A stretch of DNA of 64,000 nucleotides, taken from assembly GCF_036322625.1 (NCBI RefSeq), contig NZ_AP027266.1:2731001-2795000 (forward strand), in the 5' to 3' direction. The notes under the pieces are model-generated. The model did no database searches, had not been told where the DNA came from, and saw nothing but the letters and a program-made list of their open reading frames with translations. Source of the DNA: Roseicyclus marinus (GTDB lineage Bacteria > Pseudomonadota > Alphaproteobacteria > Rhodobacterales > Rhodobacteraceae). This document shows, in pieces, positions 8,390 to 18,674 of this stretch (position 1 is the stretch's first letter; each line of letters begins with the position of its first letter). A program made the translations under genes and the position numbers.

Positions 8390-9193
8390 TCAGGACTGGC
8401 CGAGCCAGCGCTGGTTGAGACCGGCAAAAAACCCGTCAGTGCGTCTCAGCGTCACCCAGGTGTTGATGAAATTCAGCCAGGTCGGATCGTTTTGCGCCAC
8501 AACATAGGCAAAGGGCCTGCGGTTGCGCATTTCCGAGCCGGGCACGAGGATGCGCAGGTCCGGAAAGCGCTGCACCAGGGTGCCGCCCTCGACGTTCGAG
8601 GTGATGGTCACATCGGCGCGGTTCGACAGAACCTCCTGGAAGCCGGTGGCGGGCGATTGCACCGCCTGGATCGTGGCCTCGGGGAAATGGGCGCGGGCCT
8701 GTTCCTCGAAGACGGTGCCCATCGAAACCGCGACGCGCACGCCGGGCTGGTTGATCGCCTCCCAGCTGCCGAACCGGTCGGCATTGGCCGAGAGCGACAG
8801 CGGCACGGTGCCCGCTTCGGTATAGGGCATGCTGAAGGCCGCCACACGGGCGCGGGCGACATTCATGGAAGCCCCCGAGAAGATGTCGTAGCGGTCCGCA
8901 GCGATACCCGCCGTGATCGTGGCCCATTCCGCCACGACCCATTCGATCTCGACCTCGAGATCGGCGGCAAGCTGCGTCATCGCCTCGATGTCATAGCCCG
9001 CATAGCTGTTGGTGGCGGTGTCACGAAAGGACATCGGATTGAAATCGCCAGTCGTGCCAACCCGAAGCCTGCCGGCACTGAGCACGCGGGCCAGCCGCGA
9101 CCCTTCGGTCTGGGCATGTGCCTGCTTGCCGCCAGTCAACACCAATCCGCCGGTTCCCAATGCGGCGGCCACGAAAATATCGCGTCTGTTCAT
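8390..9193 (-). CDS. Amino-acid ABC transporter substrate-binding protein
   Basis: This 267-residue SBP_bac_3-type protein has an N-terminal export signal beginning MNRRDIFVAAALGTGG, with a twin Arg that could be Tat-directed, and a cut near AHAQ. The mature part shows LRVGTTGDFNPMSFRD and GYDIEAMTQLAADL, typical of cystine/glutamine/histidine-type binding proteins. AGGGA sits 9 nt before the ATG at 9193, so this start is preferred over 9202. It leads the leftward transporter run and has its own 280-bp upstream region with an inverted repeat. Confidence 0.87.
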   Translation of the reverse strand: MNRRDIFVAAALGTGGLVLTGGKQAHAQTEGSRLARVLSAGRLRVGTTGDFNPMSFRDTATNSYAGYDIEAMTQLAADLEVEIEWVVAEWATITAGIAADRYDIFSGASMNVARARVAAFSMPYTEAGTVPLSLSANADRFGSWEAINQPGVRVAVSMGTVFEEQARAHFPEATIQAVQSPATGFQEVLSNRADVTITSNVEGGTLVQRFPDLRILVPGSEMRNRRPFAYVVAQNDPTWLNFINTWVTLRRTDGFFAGLNQRWLGQS

Positions 9194-9362
9194 GTGTGTC
9201 ATTCCCTGTTGTCGAGTTCGCTTTTCGAAGTCCTGTCATGTGCGGCGCACCTTTGCCAGAGGCCGGGCTGACTGCGGGGTCAGAGGCGCCCCGCCTGCTG
9301 CCCGCCCGGCCACCGGCCCATGCGACCGACCGCCTGGCTACGTTGCGCCTTGTTGAATATAG

Positions 9363-9377
9363 TTGCGCGAGGCGCAA
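9363..9377. promoter_or_regulatory. Inverted repeat in the promoter region of the binding-protein gene
   Basis: TTGCGC-GAG-GCGCAA is a perfect dyad in the gene-free stretch between hutC and the binding-protein gene (9194-9481). On the minus strand a TTGACG and a TATATT flank it, so it lies where an operator would overlap a promoter. The rest of the stretch shows no ORF of interest. Confidence 0.4.
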
Positions 9378-9481
9378 TAAATCGTCAATGAAAAAACTCC
9401 GCTCAGCGCCTTGGCAGCCGCCATTCTCCGCCAGTTCGCCGTGATCTGCACAAGGAACAACCCGCGGCTGCCCCTCTCCGG

Positions 9482-10183
9482 TCAGCTTTGCGCCGCGACC
9501 TCGTAGCCCGGCGCCGCCACGGATTGCACCGTGGTGATCGGTTCGGAGCCGATCCAGGTCGTGCGCTCCAGCACCAGAAGCGCGCTGCCCCGCGGGGTGT
9601 CCAAGTGGCGCGCGATCTCGCCCTCGGCGTTGACCGCGTGGAACCGGACATCGACGCGGCTGTAGGGTTTGTGGTGCACGAGCCACTCGTTCGCGCTGTG
9701 CTGCGCTAGGTCGACCTCGAGGATCTCGGGCGTCGTTGCCAGATCGATCCAGCGATCCTCGAGAATATAGGGGCGATGATCGGCCAGATGCAGGGCGCGC
9801 ACATGCAGCATGGGGGACGGATCCTGCAGGCCGAAGCGCGCCATGACGGCGGGCGGGCTCTCGGCAATCTCGCGGCTGATCAGGCGGTAGCTGTAACGGC
9901 TGCCGCGCGCCTCGACCTCGCGGCGGGTCACGGGGATGTCGAAGGTCGCCCGCGTGACCGGGTCGTTCGGCACATGGGTGCCACCCTTGCGCCTGCGCTC
10001 GACCAGGCCAGCCGCCGCCAGATCCTGCATCGCGCGGTGCACGGTGGCGCGCGCACAGCCCAGATCGCGGGCCATATCCTCGTCGCGAGGCAGCTTGTCG
10101 CCGGGCGCATAGTGCCGCGCAAGGATCCGGGCGCGGATCGTGTCGCGCACCTCGGTCCAGGAGAGGCGCGGCTCGGCGGTCAA
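9482..10183 (-). CDS. hutC: GntR-family histidine utilization repressor
   Basis: This 233-residue regulator has an N-terminal winged HTH (about residues 8-75; PRDEDMARDLGCARATVHRAM) and a C-terminal UTRA ligand domain (YILEDRWIDLATTPEILEVD). This is the HutC/FarR architecture; HutC represses hut genes and is released by urocanate in other bacteria. The ATG overlaps the hutF stop by 4 bp. Its position inside the hut locus supports the name. Its likely operator is the palindromic hutF-hutI promoter region. Confidence 0.88.
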   Translation of the reverse strand: MTAEPRLSWTEVRDTIRARILARHYAPGDKLPRDEDMARDLGCARATVHRAMQDLAAAGLVERRRKGGTHVPNDPVTRATFDIPVTRREVEARGSRYSYRLISREIAESPPAVMARFGLQDPSPMLHVRALHLADHRPYILEDRWIDLATTPEILEVDLAQHSANEWLVHHKPYSRVDVRFHAVNAEGEIARHLDTPRGSALLVLERTTWIGSEPITTVQSVAAPGYEVAAQS

Positions 10184-11547
10184 ATCGCCGTCTCCAGATC
10201 CCGCATCACGCGCATGAACTCGGCCACGATCGCATCGCGCGCGACATGGCGCCCCTCGCGCACGACGTGGCGTCCGGCGCTCCAGACATCGCGCAGACAG
10301 GCGCGCGCGCCGCCACCGAAGATCAGGCTGTCGAGCGCGCGGTCACCGCTGCGGTTACAGAGCCATTCGTTGTCGTCGTCCAGCCCGATCAGATCGGCCA
10401 GCGCGCCCGGCGCGATCCGGCCGCTGTCGCGCCCACCGGCCTGCGCGCCGCCCGCAAGCCCCGCATCGAAAAGCACCCGACCGGTGGAGTGGTCCGGGGT
10501 CGCCAGCGCCGCGCGCGACCGGTCGCGCAGGCGTTGCGAATATTCCAGCGTCCTGAGTTCACCGAACAGCGTGATGTCGATGTTGGAATCCGAGCCAAAG
10601 CCGATGGCACCACCTGAGCCAAGATAGGCAGTCCCGTTGAATATCCCGTCGCCCAGGCTTGATTCGGTGATCGGACAAAGGCCTGCGACCGCCCCGGTCC
10701 GGGCCAGCGCGCGCGTCTCGGCCTCGGTCATCTGGGTGCAATGGATCAGGCACCAGCGCGCATCCACCCCATGCTCGGCCAGCAGCCATTCCGCCGGGCG
10801 CGCGCCGTGATGGGATAGCATCTCGTCCACCTCGGCCAGTTGTTCGGCCAGATGCATGTGGATCGGACCGGTCGCCGCATGCTGCACGATCTCGCGCAGG
10901 CCGACCGGGTCAACGGCGCGCAGCGAGTGGGGTGCCGTCCCCAGCACGAAATCGTCAGGCGCCCGGTCGATGAGCGCGGCGGCCGCGCCATGCAGGCGCA
11001 GGAATCGCCCGGGATCATTGCCGAAGCGTCGCTGCCCACCTTGCAACGGACGACGGTCACAGCCGCCGAACTGGTACTGGACCGGCAAGAGCGTCAGGCC
11101 GATCCCGCTGCGCTCGGCGGCCGCGATGATCCGCCCCGACAGTTCGGCCGGATCGTCGTAGGGCACCCCGCCGATGGCATGATGCAGGTAGTGAAATTCG
11201 GCCACGCCGGCATAGCCCGCCTCGAGCATCTCGAGAAACACCTGCGCCGCGATGGCCTCGACATGGTCGGGGGTCAGCTGGTCGAGAAACCGGTACATCA
11301 GGCGCCGCCAGGTCCAGAAACTGTCGCGCGGGTCGGGGCCGCGCGCCTCGGTCAGACCCGCCATGGCGCGCTGGAAGGAATGGCTGTGTAGGTTCACCGG
11401 AGCAGGCAGCAAGAGCGCCGCGCAATGGGTCGGCGTCCGCTGCTGGGGCCCTACCGCCGCGATCCGGCCGGTCGCGTCGATGCATATCTCCAGGTCAGTC
11501 TGCCACCCGCCGGGCAAAAGCACCTGACTTGCATGGATCACCTGCAC
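10180..11547 (-). CDS. hutF: Formimidoylglutamate deiminase
   Basis: This 455-residue amidohydrolase-superfamily enzyme converts N-formimino-glutamate to N-formyl-glutamate and ammonia, the fourth step in the five-step histidine pathway. The metal-binding pair is His54 and His56 in NLHSHSFQRAM. MHLAEQLAEVDE and GFGSDSNIDITLFGELR carry the later metal ligands. It is divergent from hutI and overlaps hutC by 4 bp. Co-occurrence with hutG, the formylglutamate deformylase, confirms the two-step branch rather than direct formiminoglutamase. Confidence 0.93.
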   Translation of the reverse strand: MQVIHASQVLLPGGWQTDLEICIDATGRIAAVGPQQRTPTHCAALLLPAPVNLHSHSFQRAMAGLTEARGPDPRDSFWTWRRLMYRFLDQLTPDHVEAIAAQVFLEMLEAGYAGVAEFHYLHHAIGGVPYDDPAELSGRIIAAAERSGIGLTLLPVQYQFGGCDRRPLQGGQRRFGNDPGRFLRLHGAAAALIDRAPDDFVLGTAPHSLRAVDPVGLREIVQHAATGPIHMHLAEQLAEVDEMLSHHGARPAEWLLAEHGVDARWCLIHCTQMTEAETRALARTGAVAGLCPITESSLGDGIFNGTAYLGSGGAIGFGSDSNIDITLFGELRTLEYSQRLRDRSRAALATPDHSTGRVLFDAGLAGGAQAGGRDSGRIAPGALADLIGLDDDNEWLCNRSGDRALDSLIFGGGARACLRDVWSAGRHVVREGRHVARDAIVAEFMRVMRDLETAI

Positions 11548-11560
11548 GGTGCGTTCTCCG

Positions 11561-11588
11561 TTGACTTATTATGTATGTACATATTAAT
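11561..11588. promoter_or_regulatory. hutF-hutI intergenic promoter with candidate HutC operator
   Basis: TTGACT at 11561 could be a -35 element for hutI, with an AT-rich -10 region around 11583. Between them lies TATGTACATA (11574-11583), a perfect 10-bp palindrome within a wider ATGTATGTACAT context, the type of site bound by GntR/HutC proteins. The assignment is by position and symmetry only. Confidence 0.45.
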
Positions 11589-11618
11589 CTGATAGCCGGT
11601 GTGATGCAAGGTTTTCCG

Positions 11619-12821
11619 ATGACCCCATCCCTTGTCCTGACCGGCCTGAGTGCCGCGACCATGGCCGCCCCGGTTGGCGGCTATGGCCTGATCGCGGATG
11701 CAGCCATCGTGCTGACTGGCGACAGAATCGCATGGGTGGGTCCGCGCGCCGATCTGCCGACCGCGCAAAAGGGACTTGAGCGGCGCGAGCTTGGCGGGCG
11801 GCTGGTCACGCCCGCGCTGATCGATTGTCACACGCATATCGTGCATGGGGGCAACCGCGCGCGGGAGTTCGAGATGCGACTGGAGGGCGCCAGCTACGAG
11901 CAGATCGCGCGAGCGGGTGGCGGGATCGTGTCGACCGTGGCTGCGACCCGAGCGGCTAGCGAGGCCGATCTGCTCGCATCCGCCCTGCCCCGCGTCGATG
12001 CGCTGATCGCGCAGGGTGTCGCGGTGATCGAGGTGAAATCGGGCTACGGTCTGGACCTCGACACCGAGCTGAAGATGCTGCGCGTGGCCCGCGCCTTGGG
12101 CCGTCTGCGTCCGGTGCGGATCGTCACCAGCTTTCTGGGCGCTCACGCCATCCCTGCCGGGACCGATGCGGATAGCTACATCGACGGCGTCTGTCTGCCG
12201 ACGCTCAGGGCCGCCCATGCCGAAGGGCTGGTCGATGCGGTCGACGGCTTCTGCGAAGGCATCGCCTTTGACACCGCGCAGATCGGGCGGGTCTTCGAGG
12301 CAGCCCGCGCGCTCGGGCTGCCGGTGAAGCTGCATGCCGAACAGTTGAGCCATGGGGGCGGCACAGCGCTTGCCGCCCGCCATGGCGCGCTGTCGGCCGA
12401 TCATGTCGAATACGCCACCGATGCCGACGCGCGCGCGCTGGCCAAGGCCGGCACGGTCGCGGTGCTGCTGCCCGGCGCCTTCTACACGATCCATGAGACC
12501 CAGGCCCCGCCGGTGCAGGCCTTTCGCGCGCATGGCGTGCCGATGGCCGTGGCGACGGACTGGAACCCGGGATCCTCTCCGCTGGGGTCAATCCTGCTGG
12601 CGATGAACATGGCCTGCACGCTCTTCCGCCTGACCCCGGCCGAGGCCCTTGCGGGCACGACGCGCCATGCCGCGCGCGCGCTCGGGCTGGCCGATTGCGG
12701 GATGATCGCGCCGGGCCTGCGCGCGGATCTTGCCATCTGGAATGTCACCGACCCGGCCGAGCTGTCTTGCGGGATCGGGATCAACCCGCTTTACCAGCGG
12801 ATTTTCGGAGGCGTCGCATGA
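11619..12821 (+). CDS. hutI: Imidazolonepropionase
   Basis: This 400-residue amidohydrolase opens 4-imidazolone-5-propionate to N-formimino-glutamate. The metal motif [19 protein letters not shown] lies near residue 70. The family stretch [12 protein letters not shown] follows, with [12 protein letters not shown] and [12 protein letters not shown] later. The ATG at 11619 follows AAGG by 7 nt; ATGs at 11571 and 11604 add non-conserved residues. It is the first gene of hutI-H-G-U, and its stop overlaps the hutH start. Confidence 0.95.
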   Translation: MTPSLVLTGLSAATMAAPVGGYGLIADAAIVLTGDRIAWVGPRADLPTAQKGLERRELGGRLVTPALIDCHTHIVHGGNRAREFEMRLEGASYEQIARAGGGIVSTVAATRAASEADLLASALPRVDALIAQGVAVIEVKSGYGLDLDTELKMLRVARALGRLRPVRIVTSFLGAHAIPAGTDADSYIDGVCLPTLRAAHAEGLVDAVDGFCEGIAFDTAQIGRVFEAARALGLPVKLHAEQLSHGGGTALAARHGALSADHVEYATDADARALAKAGTVAVLLPGAFYTIHETQAPPVQAFRAHGVPMAVATDWNPGSSPLGSILLAMNMACTLFRLTPAEALAGTTRHAARALGLADCGMIAPGLRADLAIWNVTDPAELSCGIGINPLYQRIFGGVA

Positions 12822-14344
12822 CCCACACCCTGCACCCCGGCGCGACGACGCTGGCCACACTCGAAGCGATCTGGCGCTCGGACGGGCCGGTGACGCTGGA
12901 CCCCGCCGTACGCGCCGGGGTCGAGGCATCCGCCGTTGTTGTGGCGACGGCAGCAAAGGCTGATGCGCCGGTCTATGGGGTCAACACGGGCTTTGGCAAG
13001 CTGGCCTCGGTCCGGATCGCACCGGAAGATACCGCGACCCTGCAACGCAACCTGATCCTGTCGCATTGCTGCGGCGTCGGCGAGCCATTGGAGGCGTCGA
13101 CGGTGCGACTGATGATGTCGCTCAAGCTGCTGTCTTTGGGGCGGGGCGCCTCGGGGGTCAGGTGGGAGATCTGCGAACTGATCGAGGGGATGCTGGCACG
13201 CGGCGTGCTACCGGTGATCCCGGTTCAGGGCTCGGTCGGGGCATCGGGCGATCTCGCACCGCTGGCACATATGACGGCGGTGATGATCGGCGCGGGCGAG
13301 GCGACGTTTCAGGGCCAGACCCTGCCGGGCGACGCGGCCCTTGCGGCGGCGGGCCTGGCCCCGCTCACGCTTGGCCCGAAGGAAGGGCTGGCGCTGATCA
13401 ACGGCACGCAGTTTTCCACCGCCTGCGCGCTCGTCGGGTTGTTCGCAGGCTGGCGGGCGGCGCGGGCGGCCATCGTCACCTCAGCCATGTCGACCGATGC
13501 GATCATGGGCTCGACCGCGCCCCTCAACGCCGAAATCCACAGGCTGCGCGGCCATCGCGGCCAGATCGAGACGGCCGCCGCGATGGCCGCCCTGCTCGAG
13601 GGCAGCGCGATCCGCAACAGCCACCGCGACGGCGACACCCGCGTGCAGGATCCCTATTGCATCCGCTGCCAGCCGCAGGTCACGGGTGCCGCACTGGACC
13701 TGCTGCGCATGGCAGCCCGCACGCTGGAGATCGAGGCCAATGCCGTCACCGACAACCCCCTTGTGATCGTCGAGACCGGCGAGATCCTGTCAGGCGGCAA
13801 TTTCCACGCCGAACCCGTTGGTTTTGCCGCCGATCAGATCGCACTGGCCCTCGCCGAAATCGGCGCCATCGCGCAGCGCCGTGTGGCGCTGATGGTGGAT
13901 CCGACCCTGTCCTTCGACCTGCCGCCCTTTCTGACCCCGGAGCCGGGGCTGAATTCCGGGCTGATGATCGCCGAGGTGACGACCGCAGCCTTGATGAGCG
14001 AGAACAAGCACATCGCCAATCCCTGCTCCACCGACAGCACGCCGACCTCCGCCAACCAGGAGGATCATGTGAGCATGGCCGCGCATGGCGCCCGACGGCT
14101 GGCGCGGATGACCGCGAACCTGTCCGTGATCCTTGGGGTCGAGGCGATGTGCGCAGCCCAAGGCATCGAACAGCGCGCACCCCTCGCGACTTCGGCACCT
14201 CTGCAACGGGTAATGGTCCGACTTCGCCAGTCGGTCCCGACCCTTAGGAAGGATCGCTATCTGGCGCCCGATCTCAAGGCTGCAGCCGCATGCATCAATG
14301 ATGACAGTCTCTCCATTGCGGCAGGATTGGAGTTGACCTTATGA
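12818..14344 (+). CDS. hutH: Histidine ammonia-lyase
   Basis: This 508-residue enzyme deaminates histidine to urocanate. The Ala142-Ser143-Gly144 triad in [15 protein letters not shown] self-cyclises to the MIO prosthetic group, at the same numbering as I recall for the Pseudomonas putida enzyme. [11 protein letters not shown] near residue 53 and [20 protein letters not shown] are also conserved. The start overlaps hutI by ATGA. No damage is visible, so it should be functional. Confidence 0.97.
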   Translation: MTHTLHPGATTLATLEAIWRSDGPVTLDPAVRAGVEASAVVVATAAKADAPVYGVNTGFGKLASVRIAPEDTATLQRNLILSHCCGVGEPLEASTVRLMMSLKLLSLGRGASGVRWEICELIEGMLARGVLPVIPVQGSVGASGDLAPLAHMTAVMIGAGEATFQGQTLPGDAALAAAGLAPLTLGPKEGLALINGTQFSTACALVGLFAGWRAARAAIVTSAMSTDAIMGSTAPLNAEIHRLRGHRGQIETAAAMAALLEGSAIRNSHRDGDTRVQDPYCIRCQPQVTGAALDLLRMAARTLEIEANAVTDNPLVIVETGEILSGGNFHAEPVGFAADQIALALAEIGAIAQRRVALMVDPTLSFDLPPFLTPEPGLNSGLMIAEVTTAALMSENKHIANPCSTDSTPTSANQEDHVSMAAHGARRLARMTANLSVILGVEAMCAAQGIEQRAPLATSAPLQRVMVRLRQSVPTLRKDRYLAPDLKAAAACINDDSLSIAAGLELTL

Positions 14345-15129
14345 GCTTGATCGAAGTTGTTCGCGGTGACGGCCCGCTCGTACTGGGTCTGCCGCATACC
14401 GGAACGGATGTGCCGAGCGATTGCCTTGCGCGCCTGAAAGACACTGGGCGCGCTCTGGCCGATACCGACTGGCATATCGACCGGCTCTACACCGGGCTGG
14501 TAGAGAACGTGACAAGTGTGCGTGCTACCATCCACCGCTACGTGATTGACGTGAACCGCGACCCATCGGGCGAAAGCCTTTATCCCGGTCAGAACACCAC
14601 CGGGCTTTGCCCGCTTACCGATTTCGACGGGCTGCCCCTCTATCACGCCGGGCAAGAACCGGACGCCGCTGAAGTGGCCCGGCGGCGCGAGACCTATCAT
14701 GCGCCCTACCACGCTGCCCTGAAGGCCGAGCTGGACCGCGTCAAGGCTATCCACGGCTTCGCGGTGCTCTATGATTGTCATTCGATCCGATCGGAAATCC
14801 CCTTTCTATTTGACGGAACGCTGCCCGATTTCAACATCGGCACCAATTCCGGCGCCTCCTGCGCCCCATCAATCGAGACTGTGGTGGTCCGCACCTGCAA
14901 GGGCGCCGCGGGGTATTCGACGATCCTCAACGGGCGCTTCAAGGGCGGCTGGACGACGCGCCACTACGGCCGCCCCACCGAAGGGCTGCACGCCATCCAG
15001 ATGGAACTCGCGCAGTCCACCTACATGCTGGAACGCGCGCCATGGGACTACGCCGAGGCTACCGCCGCACGCACCCGCACCCATCTGCGATCCATTCTAG
15101 AAACCCTGTCTGACTGGAGGCCCCGATGA
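14341..15129 (+). CDS. hutG: N-formylglutamate deformylase
   Basis: This 262-residue FGase-family hydrolase converts N-formylglutamate to glutamate and formate. Visible motifs are [13 protein letters not shown] near residue 15, [17 protein letters not shown] and [13 protein letters not shown]. The start overlaps hutH and the stop overlaps hutU, both as ATGA, so the four genes are translationally coupled. It works after HutF, encoded divergently. Confidence 0.94.
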   Translation: MSLIEVVRGDGPLVLGLPHTGTDVPSDCLARLKDTGRALADTDWHIDRLYTGLVENVTSVRATIHRYVIDVNRDPSGESLYPGQNTTGLCPLTDFDGLPLYHAGQEPDAAEVARRRETYHAPYHAALKAELDRVKAIHGFAVLYDCHSIRSEIPFLFDGTLPDFNIGTNSGASCAPSIETVVVRTCKGAAGYSTILNGRFKGGWTTRHYGRPTEGLHAIQMELAQSTYMLERAPWDYAEATAARTRTHLRSILETLSDWRPR

Positions 15130-16796
15130 GCGACCCCCGCAAGAACACCCGTGACGTCTTTCCGCCGACCGGAACCGAGCTGAACGCGAAAAGCTGGCTG
15201 ACAGAGGCCCCGCTTAGGATGCTGATGAACAACCTGCACCCCGACGTGGCCGAGAACCCGCACGAGTTGGTGGTCTATGGCGGCATCGGTCGGGCGGCGC
15301 GGACATGGGAGGATTTCGACACCATCGTCGCCAGCCTCAAGGAGCTGGAGGTCGACGAGACGCTGGTGGTGCAATCGGGCAAGCCCATCGCCATCGTCAA
15401 GACGCACGCAGACGCGCCGCGCGTGCTGATCGCCAACTCCAACCTCGTACCGCGTTGGGCGAACTGGGACCATTTCAACGAATTGGACCGCAAGGGTCTG
15501 GCCATGTACGGCCAAATGACCGCCGGGTCTTGGATCTACATCGGCACGCAAGGCATCGTTCAGGGCACCTATGAAACCTTTGCCGAGGCAGGCCGTCAGC
15601 ACTACGGCGGCGACCTCAAGGGCAAATGGATCCTTACCGGCGGTCTGGGTGGCATGGGCGGGGCGCAACCACTCGCTGCGGTCATGGCAGGCGCCTGTTG
15701 TTTGGCCGTCGAATGCAACCCCGACAGCATCGATTTCCGCCTGCGCACCCGTTACGTGGACGAAAAGACCGACAGCCTGGATGAGGCGCTGGCGATGATC
15801 GACCGCTGGACGAAAGCGGGCGAGGCGAAATCCGTCGGCCTTTTGGGCAATGCGGCCGATGTCTTCCCCGAGCTTTACCGCCGCGGCGTGCGCCCCGACA
15901 TCGTTACCGACCAGACCTCCGCCCACGATCCCCTGAACGGATACCTGCCACAGGGCTGGACCATGGCCGAGTGGCGTGACAAGCGTGAAAGCGACCCCAA
16001 GGCCGTGGAAAGCGCCGCGCGCGCCAGCATGAAGGTGCATGTCGCCGCGATGGTCGATTTCTGGAACGCGGGCGTGCCCACGCTGGATTACGGCAACAAC
16101 ATCCGGCAGGTCGCGTTGGACGAAGGGCTGGAAAACGCCTTTGCCTTCCCCGGTTTCGTGCCTGCCTATATCCGCCCACTTTTTTGCAGGGGAATCGGCC
16201 CGTTCCGCTGGGTCGCCCTATCCGGAGATCCCGAGGACATATACAAGACCGACGCCAAGATGAAGGAGCTTTTCCCGGACAACGCCGATCTGCACAAATG
16301 GCTCGACATGGCGCGCGAGCGGATCGCCTTCCAGGGGCTGCCTGCCCGGATCTGCTGGATCGGGCTGGGTGACCGGCACCGCGCCGGCCTTGCCTTCAAC
16401 GACATGGTGGCCTCAGGCGAGCTGAAAGCCCCCATTGTCATCGGGCGTGATCATCTGGACGGCGGCTCGGTTGCCTCGCCGAACCGCGAGACGGAAGCGA
16501 TGAAGGATGGCTCGGACGCCGTGTCCGACTGGCCGCTGCTTAATGCACTCGTGAACACCGCCTCCGGCGCCACATGGGTCAGTATCCACCACGGCGGCGG
16601 CGTCGGGATGGGCTTCAGCCAGCACTCCGGTGTGGTCATCTGCGCCGACGGCACGCCCGAAGCGGCCAAAAGGCTGGAGCGTGTCCTCTGGAACGACCCG
16701 GCCAGCGGCGTCTGGCGCCATGCCGATGCAGGCTATGAGATCGCGCTGGATTGCGCTCGCGAACACAGTCTATGCCTGCCGCGTATCCTAGGTTGA
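15126..16796 (+). CDS. hutU: Urocanate hydratase
   Basis: This 556-residue urocanase converts urocanate to imidazolonepropionate using tightly bound NAD+. The dinucleotide loop [13 protein letters not shown] begins near residue 171. Cys410 in [15 protein letters not shown] matches the active-site cysteine position of well-studied urocanases. [15 protein letters not shown] is also a family hallmark. It is the last gene of the divergent hut operon; about 400 bp without a gene follow. Confidence 0.97.
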   Translation: MSDPRKNTRDVFPPTGTELNAKSWLTEAPLRMLMNNLHPDVAENPHELVVYGGIGRAARTWEDFDTIVASLKELEVDETLVVQSGKPIAIVKTHADAPRVLIANSNLVPRWANWDHFNELDRKGLAMYGQMTAGSWIYIGTQGIVQGTYETFAEAGRQHYGGDLKGKWILTGGLGGMGGAQPLAAVMAGACCLAVECNPDSIDFRLRTRYVDEKTDSLDEALAMIDRWTKAGEAKSVGLLGNAADVFPELYRRGVRPDIVTDQTSAHDPLNGYLPQGWTMAEWRDKRESDPKAVESAARASMKVHVAAMVDFWNAGVPTLDYGNNIRQVALDEGLENAFAFPGFVPAYIRPLFCRGIGPFRWVALSGDPEDIYKTDAKMKELFPDNADLHKWLDMARERIAFQGLPARICWIGLGDRHRAGLAFNDMVASGELKAPIVIGRDHLDGGSVASPNRETEAMKDGSDAVSDWPLLNALVNTASGATWVSIHHGGGVGMGFSQHSGVVICADGTPEAAKRLERVLWNDPASGVWRHADAGYEIALDCAREHSLCLPRILG

Positions 16797-17205
16797 GCAA
16801 TAGTTCCCGCATACACCACGAAAACACCAGATCCTTGGGATCCGCATGCTGCCTTAGGACTTTTTCCTGCCTGATGAACTCAAGACTGCTCAAGCCGCCT
16901 TCGGCAAAAACTACAAGAATGGCCTGCTGCCACGAAAGTCCAAGCAGTCCGACCTCGCTGACTTATGCTTCAGCCGGCGGTGTGCGACCTTGGACGAAAT
17001 AACAACAATCAAGGCATGGACTATCCAGAACTGACGCTTCAGCCATTTGCGCCAAGCAGAATAAGCTCCATTTACAGATGCCGTGACCTCAAGACCAAAA
17101 TCAAGCCGACTTCCCAAGGCATTCGACTTTAGGCACGGCGATTTGATTTTCGACAAATGTGGTGCTCCGAACGCCCTCGGGGAAATTCGGCCAACGCGAA
17201 AGGTT
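16797..17205. other. Gene-free scar between hutU and the ferredoxin reductase
   Basis: Both strands carry only short, low-quality frames. Base composition drops compared with the neighbours. The stretch looks like decayed sequence, possibly transposon debris, but I cannot recognise a family. No clear terminator was found after hutU. Confidence 0.4.
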
Positions 17206-18417
17206 TTGATCTTGAAGAATATCGTGGTGATCGGCGCTGGTCAGGCGGGGGCGGCATGTGTGGCCAAGCTGCGCGGCTTGGGTTTTGACGGCGCCCTCAC
17301 GCTGATCGGCGAAGAACCCGTGCCGCCCTATCAGCGCCCACCCTTGTCCAAGGCGTATCTCTTGGGCGAGATGGGACTGGAGCGGCTGCTCTTGCGCCCC
17401 GAAAGCTACTACCGAGAGGCGGCGGTCGATCTGCGGCTGGGTCAGCCCGTGCGGGGCATCGATACGGCGACGCGGCAGGTGATCTTGGGAGAGGGGGCCA
17501 TCCCCTATGACGCGTTGGTGCTGGCCACGGGATCGGTGCCGCGCCGTCTGCCTGCGGCGATCGAGGGCGATCTGGGCTGCGTGCATGTGGTGCGCGGCTT
17601 GGCCGATGTCGATGTCATGGCGCCGGGCCTGCAGCCCGGGCGCCGCGCGCTGATCGTGGGGGGCGGCTACATCGGGCTTGAGGCGGCGGCGGTGGCGCGA
17701 AAGCGCGGCATGGAAGTGACGCTGATCGAAATGGCGCCGCGCATCCTGCAACGGGTCGCCGCCCCCGAAACCTCGGAGTATTTCCGCGCGCTGCACCGCG
17801 CCCACGGCGTCGATATCCGCGAAGGCGTGGGGCTAACCCAGCTTGTCGGCACGGATCATGTGACGGGGGCGGTCTTGGCGGACGGGGCCGCGATTGCCTG
17901 CGACATGGTGATCGCAGGCATCGGCATCGCGCCTGCGACTGCCTTGGCCGCAGCGGCGGGGCTGATGATCGAGAACGGCATCGCGACCGACGAAGAGGGC
18001 CGCACCAGCGATCCCGCCATCTGGGCTGCGGGCGATTGCGCGAGTTTTCCCTATCAGGGCGCGCGGATCCGGCTGGAGTCGGTGCAAAACGCCATCGATC
18101 AGGCCGAGACGGTGGCGAAAAACATCCTCGGCGCGCATGAACCCTATCGCCCCGAGCCGTGGTTCTGGTCGGATCAATATGATGTCAAACTCCAGATCGC
18201 GGGGCTGAACACGGGCTATGACCGCGTGGTGATCCGCGATGGGGGCAATGCGCGGTCGCATTGGTATTACGCGCAAGGCAGGCTGGTGGCCGTCGATGCG
18301 ATGAACGACCCGCGCGGCTACATGATCGGCAAGCGCCTGATCGCGGCAGGCGTTTCGCCTGACCCGGCGCTGGTGGCCGACCCAGCCCAAAACCTCAAAC
18401 CCCTGTTTCAGGGCTAG
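17206..18417 (+). CDS. NAD(P)H:ferredoxin/rubredoxin reductase, FAD-dependent
   Basis: This protein of about 403 residues from a TTG start carries an FAD-binding IVVIGAGQAGAACV at the N-terminus. The substrate-side PPYQRPPLSKAYL follows, a second nucleotide loop IVGGGYIGLEAAA lies near residue 145, and IWAAGDCASFP follows. This is the rhodocoxin/putidaredoxin reductase pattern: electrons go from NAD(P)H to a [2Fe-2S] ferredoxin. TTG codons at 17206 and 17212 follow AAAGG; the only ATG is at 17083 in unrelated sequence. It could supply the Rieske oxygenase at 5170-6207 (inference). No ferredoxin gene is adjacent. Confidence 0.85.
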   Translation: MILKNIVVIGAGQAGAACVAKLRGLGFDGALTLIGEEPVPPYQRPPLSKAYLLGEMGLERLLLRPESYYREAAVDLRLGQPVRGIDTATRQVILGEGAIPYDALVLATGSVPRRLPAAIEGDLGCVHVVRGLADVDVMAPGLQPGRRALIVGGGYIGLEAAAVARKRGMEVTLIEMAPRILQRVAAPETSEYFRALHRAHGVDIREGVGLTQLVGTDHVTGAVLADGAAIACDMVIAGIGIAPATALAAAAGLMIENGIATDEEGRTSDPAIWAAGDCASFPYQGARIRLESVQNAIDQAETVAKNILGAHEPYRPEPWFWSDQYDVKLQIAGLNTGYDRVVIRDGGNARSHWYYAQGRLVAVDAMNDPRGYMIGKRLIAAGVSPDPALVADPAQNLKPLFQG

Positions 18418-18674
18418 GGCTGTGCTATGAGATGCAGGCGGTAGCTTGGACAAACCGGCAACCCGCCCTAAAACTGCAGGTCACCATCTTCCGGGCACGC
18501 ACCCAGCACCAACAGGCACCACTGCGAACACGGGCGAAAGCTGACATATTCATTGGTTCGGCCTGAACAAGTCGCAACGCGTTGATTTTGTTGTATGAAG
18601 TTGTGTTTTTTGTGCCTTTGAGTTGCAGGATTTGGTAGGTTTTGGTCCAGAACCCTGCAATTTCGGATCGAGCG

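Noticed and set aside
15048-16040. Long minus-strand frame opposite hutU
   Set aside because: It is antisense to a clear urocanase, has no recognisable domain, and such frames are common in GC-rich genes.
16911-17156. Minus-strand frame in the scar after hutU
   Set aside because: Low-quality composition, no motif and no start signal.
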